From NCBI GenBank assembly GCA_021798635.1, contig JAJZGH010000226.1:1-7915 (forward strand): a DNA stretch of 7,915 bases, written 5' to 3'. The notes beneath the pieces are model-generated. The model searched no databases, had not been told where the DNA came from, and was given only the letters and a program-made list of their open reading frames with translations. Source of the stretch: Planctomycetota bacterium (GTDB lineage Bacteria > Planctomycetota > Phycisphaerae > WQYP01). Position numbers and translations under genes: made by a program. Position 1 is the stretch's first letter. Every line of letters starts with the position of its first letter. This document shows, piece after piece, positions 1 through 5,645 of this stretch.

Positions 1-1640
1 TTGTTGAGCAGCTTATTGCCGCAGGTAAACTGGCCGATTGTGGCCGACGACGTGTGCGTCGCCTGCCCGATGACGCTTAATACGACCGGCTTGGCACTGG
101 AATGTGGACCGCCTGCGGCAAGCGCGTCAATTTGGACGTAGCGAAAACCGAAATAGGAAAAAATGGGATGAAACGTTTCCACACCTTTACCGTCAAGCGT
201 GTAAATACACCAGATCGGACCGGCACAGGATTGCCACTCGGTGCCGTTGGAATGCAGCAATTCAGATGGGTACACGATCAGTCGGGATCCCGCCGGCCCC
301 GTGGCCTTGATAACGAATCGCCCCGCCATGTTCTGGCCCAGATCATAAACCGTTACGCCTGAATTTAAACGAGTGATGCGAGTGGCCTTATAAACACGCA
401 TGACCTTCACCGGCGGCGCGATTTGGGGCGTCAACTTGCCGCCCGGCCCCTTTACCACCATGGCGCGCGGCCATCGACTGTCATTAAATTCAGGCTTATT
501 CCAGCCGGGAATTTCATCCAACGCGTCGTAATCTTCCCCACCATAAATCGACGAAAATGTCACCGGACCGGGCTTCGTACGCCACCGGCCATTGCTGACA
601 ATGTTGACCCCAGTTCCATCGGTGAACGTGATGTGCAGTTGCAGAATGAGCTTTGGCCGACCGTATGGATTTGGCGCATGTTCGTAACGTTGCGTCCCCT
701 CGGGGCAATCATACATGCCCGTGCCGAGCATCACGCCGATGGCGTTGCGCCCTTGCCGTAAAAGAGGGGTGACATTGTAGCGGTTATACAAAACCGTCTT
801 TTTATAATCCGTCCAGCCCGGCTGCATGACATCATCACCGACCTTACGGCCATTGATGAATAATTTGTATTGGCCCAAACCGGATACATCAACCATGGCG
901 TGCGCGATTGTTTTACTTATTGCAAATTCATGCCTGAAAAGCGGTAACGCATGTCGAGGATCGGGCTGATGGCCCCACGGCCCCCCACCGAATCGGGTAA
1001 TCTTATGGGCAGGTTTCCAATCCGCGGCTTGGAAGCCGGGGCGATTCCAGCCAGAAGGAGGTTGCACTTGGGTTGCCAACCATTTTGTATTGATCGGCAC
1101 GTAAATCCTGGTGCCGGAGCCAAGCACGATCATCAACGATCCGATCAGTCCGGCGTGATTGATATTGTCACCGGCGTTACTGGCGGCAATCGCCAACGTA
1201 TTTACTCCGCCATGCAGCAATCGCGTAATGTTGGGATGATAAATAGTATTCCAGTTGGCCCCCCGCCATTGTGTCGTTTGTGCGGCCGGGCTCCCGTTGA
1301 TATAAAGCGTGAACTGCTCATCGGCAGTAAGATGGAATACGGCCTTGTGAATGACCGCCTTAGCCGGCAGGGTAATTTCTCGGCGAAACCAGGCACGGGT
1401 CATGGCCGTGCCGCCGCCCCCGCCGGCACCCCATACCCAACTTAATTTCTGCAGCGGGTTATGGGATGGCAAAGGAGCCGAAATCCATTGAGCGTTCCAG
1501 CGTGTGGTTGGTGCCGGCGTGTGGAGTTCTTCTCGCAGTTGTGCTGTGCTCGGCGCGGCAACGCCTTGGCCGGCAATTGTCATAACGCCCATGAAGCCGA
1601 CAGCGGCAAAAATCCTGCAAGGTGTTCTCCGCAAGTTCAT
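1..1640 (-). CDS. Secreted alpha-L-rhamnosidase, GH78 type (N-terminal part; 3' end outside window)
   Basis: The reading frame stays open for 546 codons from ATG 1640 to the left edge. The enzyme would hydrolyse terminal alpha-L-rhamnose from glycans outside the cytoplasm. Residues 1-29 look like a signal peptide (MNLRRTPCR, then a hydrophobic stretch ending GVAA). Residues 45-180 form an N-terminal beta-sandwich-like domain (RAWFRREITLP, FTLYINGS). Residues about 232-345 match the Bac_rhamnosid_N domain (VSGLGQYKLFINGRKVGDD, MQPGWTDYKKTVLYN, LGTGMYD), and GEDYDA at 367-372 fits the family. Residues about 415-525 match the concanavalin-like rhamnosidase domain (VYDLGQNMAGRF, FSYFGFRYVQID). 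IGQFTCGNKLLN at the edge is the usual lead-in to the (alpha/alpha)6 catalytic domain, so the general acid and base are not visible. ATG 1652 is an in-frame alternative, with a stop directly upstream. Neither start has a clear Shine-Dalgarno. The family call is firm; substrate linkage cannot be told. Confidence 0.93.
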   Translation of the reverse strand, partial: MNLRRTPCRIFAAVGFMGVMTIAGQGVAAPSTAQLREELHTPAPTTRWNAQWISAPLPSHNPLQKLSWVWGAGGGGGTAMTRAWFRREITLPAKAVIHKAVFHLTADEQFTLYINGSPAAQTTQWRGANWNTIYHPNITRLLHGGVNTLAIAASNAGDNINHAGLIGSLMIVLGSGTRIYVPINTKWLATQVQPPSGWNRPGFQAADWKPAHKITRFGGGPWGHQPDPRHALPLFRHEFAISKTIAHAMVDVSGLGQYKLFINGRKVGDDVMQPGWTDYKKTVLYNRYNVTPLLRQGRNAIGVMLGTGMYDCPEGTQRYEHAPNPYGRPKLILQLHITFTDGTGVNIVSNGRWRTKPGPVTFSSIYGGEDYDALDEIPGWNKPEFNDSRWPRAMVVKGPGGKLTPQIAPPVKVMRVYKATRITRLNSGVTVYDLGQNMAGRFVIKATGPAGSRLIVYPSELLHSNGTEWQSCAGPIWCIYTLDGKGVETFHPIFSYFGFRYVQIDALAAGGPHSSAKPVVLSVIGQATHTSSATIGQFTCGNKLLN

Positions 1641-1644
1641 CCCA

Positions 1645-1797
1645 TCAACCATTCAGTTCAAAAATCTGCACATTGTCCAGCTTCTTCGCGGCTAAGATCA
1701 CTAATTCCCGCATGCGGAGACTGACTTTTGCAGCGCCGCCCACTGCTTGATGCCAACGACGTCGCAGTCTGTAAAACTGCGGAGACACTTGCGACAT
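1645..1797 (-). CDS. Possible small basic protein (50 aa) just upstream of the rhamnosidase gene
   Basis: A 50-codon ORF starts at ATG 1797 and ends at TGA 1647-1645. It begins MSQVSPQFYRLRRRWHQAV and ends with an alternating helix/strand-like stretch, RELVILAAKKLDNVQIFELNG in part. The N-terminal half is rich in Arg. I do not recognise the family. In its favour, the residue composition looks protein-like, it runs with the rhamnosidase, and its stop lies 4 nt before ATG 1640 (or overlaps ATG 1652 by 8 nt). That is the geometry of translational coupling, and would explain why the rhamnosidase lacks a Shine-Dalgarno. Against it, the start has no clear ribosome binding site and an ORF this short can occur by chance. 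An internal ATG at 1713 could start a 22-residue version. Confidence 0.35.
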   Translation of the reverse strand: MSQVSPQFYRLRRRWHQAVGGAAKVSLRMRELVILAAKKLDNVQIFELNG

Positions 1798-1862
1798 CTG
1801 TCAGTGCCGCATCGATTTTACCGCTGCGATGCATCTTACACGCGGATGTCAAAAACTTCTAT

Positions 1863-1876
1863 TGGCGTAATCGCCA
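1863..1876. repeat. Short inverted repeat TGGCG-TAAT-CGCCA
   Basis: A perfect 5-bp inverted repeat with a 4-nt AT spacer sits about 110 bp upstream of the primase-helicase-nuclease start and 11 bp before the tandem repeat. Its size and symmetry would suit a dimeric repressor half-site pair or a small RNA hairpin. With 5-bp arms, chance is a real alternative. Confidence 0.35.
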
Positions 1877-1886
1877 TAGCCACACT

Positions 1887-1912
1887 TTATCCAAGGGCCT
1901 TATCCAAGGGCC
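1887..1912. repeat. Perfect tandem repeat, two copies of TTATCCAAGGGCC
   Basis: Two adjacent, identical 13-bp units lie at 1887-1899 and 1900-1912, about 75 bp upstream of the primase-helicase-nuclease start. The position would suit an operator or activator site, since 13 bp is a little over one helical turn and would place two binding sites on nearly the same face. A replication-slippage duplication is equally possible. Confidence 0.6.
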
Positions 1913-1972
1913 GTTGCGAATATTGAAGCCGTCAACTAGGCTTATGCCGCGCACAATATTTCAGGCGGCGGC

Positions 1973-1980
1973 AGAGGAGA
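1973..1980 (+). promoter_or_regulatory. Strong Shine-Dalgarno AGAGGAGA
   Basis: The purine-rich AGAGGAGA ends 6 nt before ATG 1987 and contains the core AGGAG. It fixes the start of the 968-residue protein and is by far the best ribosome binding site in the window, suggesting efficient translation compared with its neighbours. Confidence 0.8.
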
Positions 1981-1986
1981 AATTTT

Positions 1987-4893
1987 ATGGAATTACAAGT
2001 TCTTTCAAGCCAAGGTTTGGATTTTGAAAAGCCCATTGGGCCAGTAACCCGTGATTCGTCACCTGAACGAAAAATTTCTTTATTTCGCTCACTGTTTCGC
2101 GGCCGCACGGATGTTTATCCGCAGCGATTCCAGAGCCGGAAAACCGGCAAATCGGGGTATCAACCGGCGTGCGGCAATGAATGGGTTCGTGGAATCTGTG
2201 AAAAGCCGAAGATCAAGTGCATGCAGTGCGCCAACAGCCGTTTTTTGCCCGTCACGGATGAAGTTGTCCGCTGGCATCTTTCCGGAACAAATGGCGACGG
2301 CAAAGAATTTGTGATGGGCGTTTACCCGATGCTGCAAGACGAAACCTGCTTTTTTCTGGCAGCGGATTTTGACAAAGCCAGTTGGCAGGAAGATGTCAAA
2401 GCGGTTCTTGAATCGTGTCACCATCTAAACCTGCCGGCCTACCTGGAGCGATCGCGATCCGGCAATGGCGGCCATATCTGGTTGTTTTTTTCCCAGGCAT
2501 TGCCTGCGGCCCTAGGCCGCCGGATGGGATCCTACATTCTTACAGAGACCATGGAACGTCGGCCTGAGATAGGGTTGGACTCGTATGATCGATTCTTTCC
2601 GAACCAGGATACGCTGCCGCGCGGTGGATTCGGCAATCTTATTGCGCTGCCGCTGCAAAAAAACGCCCGGGAAAAGGGGAATAGTATATTTCTGGATGAC
2701 CGTATGATTCCGTATCCTGATCAGTGGGCGTTCTTATCCCAGGTAACACAGATAGCTCCTTCGCGTGTTGAGGAGATTGTGCAACGCGCTCAATCCAATG
2801 GTCGGGTGATGGCAATTCCCTGGGCGGAACCGACAGAGGATGATCCAGCCCCATGGACCTTGCCGCCGTCGCGCCGTCGAAGCGAGCCTCCTATTACCGG
2901 CCCGCTGCCGACAAGTGTTGAGCTGGTCCTCGGGAATGATATTTACATTGCCAGGGATACGCTGCCCCCGGCCTTGCGAAACCGGCTGGTAGCGCTGGCG
3001 GCCTTTCAAAATCCCGAGTTCTATAAGGCCCAGGCCATGCGATTGCCCACATACGCCATTCCACGGGTCATCGGCTGTGCTGAAGATCATCCAAAACATA
3101 TCGTACTTCCGCGCGGATGTTGGGAAGCGGCCCAGCAGTTGCTGCAACATTTGAAAATTGACACGACCATCCGCGATGAACGTCATGCGGGCATAGCCCT
3201 GGACGTCGCATTTCAGGGAAATTTGCGACCCGAGCAACACACGGCGGCGAAAGCTATGCTTGCCCATGATACCGGCGTGTTATCCGCCACCACCAGTTTT
3301 GGAAAAACGGTGCTTGCCGCATGGATAATTTCCCAACGCCGCGTCAACACGCTGGTGCTGGTCCATCGAAAGCAGTTAATGGAGCAGTGGGTCGCCCGCT
3401 TGTCGACATTTCTGAATATTCCGGTCAAATCCATCGGCAGAATTGGCGGCGGATATAAAAAAGCCAATGGCCTTCTGGATGTTGCGGTCATACAGAGTCT
3501 GGTTCGGAAGGGCGTTGTGGATGATCGCGTCGCGAACTATGGCCATATCATTGTCGATGAGTGCCATCACTTATCCGCACAGAGCTTTGAACAAGTCACA
3601 CGCCGCGCCAAAGCGAAATTTGTCTTGGGACTGTCGGCAACATTGACGCGCAAGGATGGCCATCATCCCATCATTTTGATGCAATGCGGACCGATTCGGC
3701 ATCACGTTGATGCCAAGCAACAGGCAACACACCGTCCCTTTGCACACACCGTATTGGTGCGCCCCACTGGATTCCGTTCCAGCGCTCCGGCGGATGAGGA
3801 TTTTCGCAAACAGTTTCAGACGTTGTATAACGAGCTTATGGCTGATTCGGGTCGCAATGACATGATTTGCCGGGATGTGTTACACGCCATGGGGCAGGGT
3901 CGATCGCCCATACTGTTGACCGAACGCCACGCCCATCTGACAGAGTTAGCGGCACGACTTTCCCCGCACGTCGCAAATGTATTTGTGTTGCGCGGCGGCC
4001 TGGGGAAAAAGGAAATTGGAAATATTGCCTCCGCCCTTTCCTCTCTTGCCGAGAATGAGCCGCGACTTCTATTGGCCACGGGCAAGTATATTGGTGAAGG
4101 CTTTGACGACGCCAGATTGGACACACTGTTTTTGACCTTACCCATCTCCTGGCACGGAACCATCGCCCAGTATGTTGGCCGTCTGCACCGTTTACATGAT
4201 GGCAAACGCGAAGTGCGCGTATATGATTACGCCGATCTCAATGACCCCATGCTGGCGAAAATGTTTGATCGGCGTTGCCGCGGCTATGAGGCGGTGGGAT
4301 ATAACATATTACTTCCCGGCAGCGCGGTACCAGGCTGGCCCCCGGAAGTACCCCTTCCGATTGATCCACAATGGAAAAAGCAATATGCCGCCAGCGTACA
4401 ACGGCTCATCCGGGATGGCGTGGATATACCGCTGGGCAACCTGTTTGTTCACATCGCCAAAGCGTTTCCGGTGGGCGCACAACAAGAAAAACTTGCCCGC
4501 AGTGCGACGGAGGCATTTATTTTTCGTCGGTTGGAGTCCCTGGAACAAACGGCGGGACTTTTTCGCCTCAATGTCCAGTTGCCTCTCGCATTTGATGCCC
4601 TGGGCCAAATGGAAGTGGACCTGCTTTGCCCACAGGCGGGGATAGTTATTGAAATTGACGGTCCGCAGCATTTGAACGATCCTGATGCGTATCGCCGGGA
4701 TCGGCGTAAAGACCAGATATTACAGGAAAATGGCTATCTCGTGCTGCGATTTCTGGCCGAGGATATCGGCAAACAATTAAACCAGGTGCTGGACGCCATC
4801 CTGCGAGCGATGACCGCCCGGCAGTTGTCATCTTCCCCTTCTCAAGTGAAGACGCGGTCCCATTGCGGGGCTCCCAACGATAACGTCGTATGA
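1987..4893 (+). CDS. TOTE-type AEP primase - SF2 helicase - DUF559/Vsr-like nuclease fusion, probable defence effector
   Basis: This 968-residue protein has three modules. Residues about 28-270 match the TOTE conflict-system archaeo-eukaryotic primase domain: LFRGRTDVYPQRF, GYQPACGNEW, the metal-binding D127-F-D129, SRSGNGGHIW with H163, and GLDSYDRFFPNQD with D198/D201. C62, C71, C78 and C81 could bind zinc. Residues about 410-770 are an SF2 helicase: LRPEQ, Walker A TTSFGKT (435-441), DECH (524-527), SAT (550-552), GEGFDD (703-708) and QYVGRLHR (728-735). Residues about 838-940 resemble DUF559/Vsr-like nucleases: E842, MEVDLL with D878, then EIDGPQH (E889, D891, H895), DRRKD and GYLVLRFLAEDI. 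It probably recognises or primes on foreign nucleic acid, translocates and cuts it. All catalytic motifs look intact. The family assignment is firm; the defence role is inferred from the family, since no partner gene adjoins it. The start is set by the Shine-Dalgarno at 1973-1980. Confidence 0.92.
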   Translation: MELQVLSSQGLDFEKPIGPVTRDSSPERKISLFRSLFRGRTDVYPQRFQSRKTGKSGYQPACGNEWVRGICEKPKIKCMQCANSRFLPVTDEVVRWHLSGTNGDGKEFVMGVYPMLQDETCFFLAADFDKASWQEDVKAVLESCHHLNLPAYLERSRSGNGGHIWLFFSQALPAALGRRMGSYILTETMERRPEIGLDSYDRFFPNQDTLPRGGFGNLIALPLQKNAREKGNSIFLDDRMIPYPDQWAFLSQVTQIAPSRVEEIVQRAQSNGRVMAIPWAEPTEDDPAPWTLPPSRRRSEPPITGPLPTSVELVLGNDIYIARDTLPPALRNRLVALAAFQNPEFYKAQAMRLPTYAIPRVIGCAEDHPKHIVLPRGCWEAAQQLLQHLKIDTTIRDERHAGIALDVAFQGNLRPEQHTAAKAMLAHDTGVLSATTSFGKTVLAAWIISQRRVNTLVLVHRKQLMEQWVARLSTFLNIPVKSIGRIGGGYKKANGLLDVAVIQSLVRKGVVDDRVANYGHIIVDECHHLSAQSFEQVTRRAKAKFVLGLSATLTRKDGHHPIILMQCGPIRHHVDAKQQATHRPFAHTVLVRPTGFRSSAPADEDFRKQFQTLYNELMADSGRNDMICRDVLHAMGQGRSPILLTERHAHLTELAARLSPHVANVFVLRGGLGKKEIGNIASALSSLAENEPRLLLATGKYIGEGFDDARLDTLFLTLPISWHGTIAQYVGRLHRLHDGKREVRVYDYADLNDPMLAKMFDRRCRGYEAVGYNILLPGSAVPGWPPEVPLPIDPQWKKQYAASVQRLIRDGVDIPLGNLFVHIAKAFPVGAQQEKLARSATEAFIFRRLESLEQTAGLFRLNVQLPLAFDALGQMEVDLLCPQAGIVIEIDGPQHLNDPDAYRRDRRKDQILQENGYLVLRFLAEDIGKQLNQVLDAILRAMTARQLSSSPSQVKTRSHCGAPNDNVV

Positions 4894-4916
4894 TTCAAGG
4901 CGATTTTTCTGGAAGT

Positions 4917-4949
4917 TGCCATGCGGCTGGAAATTGAATGCCATGGCGG
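4917..4949. repeat. Repeated TGCCATG-CGG motif ahead of the GbsR-like gene
   Basis: TGCCATGCGG (4917-4926) recurs as TGCCATGGCGG (4939-4949), with starts 22 bp apart, and the second copy contains the palindrome GCCATGGC. The pair lies 76 bp upstream of the likely start of the GbsR/MarR-like regulator. Regulators of this family often bind near their own promoter, so an autoregulatory operator is possible, but this rests on position only. Confidence 0.3.
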
Positions 4950-5024
4950 ATATTCTCTTGAATGGTTCGAGCCGGGTTAAAATGTAATGAGGCCGCGCCG
5001 GGCGCAAAAAACGGAATCGACGCT

Positions 5025-5570
5025 ATGACGGATAACCCTTCCAACGCTTTAGCCAACTCCCGACAGCAGTTTGTGGATTTATGGGGGCAGATGGCCGGGC
5101 ACTGGGGTGTCAACCGAACCATGGCCCAGATGCACGCCCTGCTGATGGTCTCAGCTGTGCCCCTGACTGCGGAACAAATCATGAAGGAACTGCGGATTTC
5201 CCGCGGTAGCGTGAGCATGAATTTGCGGGATCTGGTGAATTGGGGAATCGTGCGACGCACCAGTTCCCCGGGCGATCGGCGGGATTTTTTCACCACGGAA
5301 GGGGATGTTTGGGTGGTATTCCAGAATATTTTTCGAGAGCGTAAACGGCGAGAGCTTGACCCGCTCCTGAATCGACTGGAAGCGTGCCTGCAATCTGCCG
5401 GCAGCGTGCCAACTGACCCTGCCGGGCAGGCCGACCACGCGGCGTATGTCGAACGGTTGCGGGAATTAATCCATTTTTTTTCGGTATTTCATCGCATATT
5501 CGGGCGTATTGCCGAGCAGCCGCCGGGGACATTGGCCAAAATGACCGCTATGCTGGAGCAGATGCTATAG
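5025..5570 (+). CDS. GbsR/MarR-family winged-helix transcriptional regulator
   Basis: The product is 181 residues from ATG 5025. Residues 13-30 (QQFVDLWGQMAGHWGVNR) are the typical GbsR-like opening helix. A winged helix-turn-helix covers about 33-95: LTAEQIMKELRISRGSVSM, recognition helix around 59-73 (SRGSVSMNLRDLVNW), and wing RRTSSPGDRRDFFTT. Residues 98-181 are helical (NIFRERKRRELDPLLNRLE, ELIHFFSVFHRIFGRI) and likely form the dimer interface. The length fits the family. In Bacillus, GbsR controls choline/glycine-betaine genes, but distant relatives do other jobs, so no ligand is claimed. ATG 5025 has GGAA 8 nt upstream and starts where family similarity starts. An in-frame ATG at 4962 would add 21 residues that look unlike the family. 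A histidine kinase follows after 75 bp in the same orientation, suggesting an operon. Confidence 0.85.
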   Translation: MTDNPSNALANSRQQFVDLWGQMAGHWGVNRTMAQMHALLMVSAVPLTAEQIMKELRISRGSVSMNLRDLVNWGIVRRTSSPGDRRDFFTTEGDVWVVFQNIFRERKRRELDPLLNRLEACLQSAGSVPTDPAGQADHAAYVERLRELIHFFSVFHRIFGRIAEQPPGTLAKMTAMLEQML

Positions 5571-5581
5571 CATGGACGGCT

Positions 5582-5600
5582 GGCCGCAGGCCATGCGGCC
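5582..5600 (+). other. GC-rich hairpin between the regulator and kinase genes
   Basis: GGCCGCA and TGCGGCC form a perfect 7-bp stem around the 5-nt loop GGCCA, 11 nt after the regulator stop and 45 nt before the kinase start. No T-run follows (GATTATCATC), so it is not a standard intrinsic terminator. It could tune kinase expression or stabilise an mRNA end within the operon. The stem is certain; the role is open. Confidence 0.5.
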
Positions 5601-5645
5601 GATTATCATCGCGGTAAAATTGCCGACGGCTTTAGTGAGAAACGA

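Larger units (their letters stand above)
1798..1986. other. Divergent intergenic region between the rhamnosidase unit and the primase-helicase-nuclease gene
   Basis: This gap must hold promoters for both the leftward and the rightward unit, yet no convincing -35/-10 pair was found on either strand. It contains a 5-bp hairpin (TGGCG-TAAT-CGCCA), a perfect 13-bp tandem repeat and the Shine-Dalgarno of the rightward gene. Short ORFs cross it in several frames, but none has recognisable protein character. Confidence 0.5.

Noticed and set aside
1761..1795. Stem-loop GTCGCAGTCT pairing with AGAC and TGCGAC
   Set aside because: It needs a 3-nt bulge and a 12-nt loop, overlaps the possible 50-residue ORF, and shows no terminator T-run; not strong enough to list.
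1658..1852. 64-codon minus-strand ORF
   Set aside because: Ser/Ala-rich with no protein-like pattern and no ribosome binding site; overlaps the better placed 50-codon ORF in another frame.
1848..1853. Perfect TTGACA on the minus strand as a -35 box for the rhamnosidase unit
   Set aside because: No acceptable -10 box at 16-18 bp; the nearest TAAAAT is 26 bp away.
1728..2027. 99-codon plus-strand ORF running into the primase-helicase-nuclease gene
   Set aside because: Overlaps the start and Shine-Dalgarno of a firmly identified gene and shows no family features.
2734..3267. 177-codon minus-strand ORF
   Set aside because: Antisense shadow of the helicase coding region, with unnatural composition.
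4958..4983. TTGAAT and TAAAAT as a promoter for the regulator gene
   Set aside because: The spacer is only 14 bp, too short for a sigma70 promoter; using TGTAAT at 4983-4988 gives 19 bp with a weaker box.
4962..5024. Upstream ATG giving the GbsR-like protein a 21-residue N-terminal extension
   Set aside because: The extension has no family resemblance and no Shine-Dalgarno; ATG 5025 has GGAA at suitable spacing.
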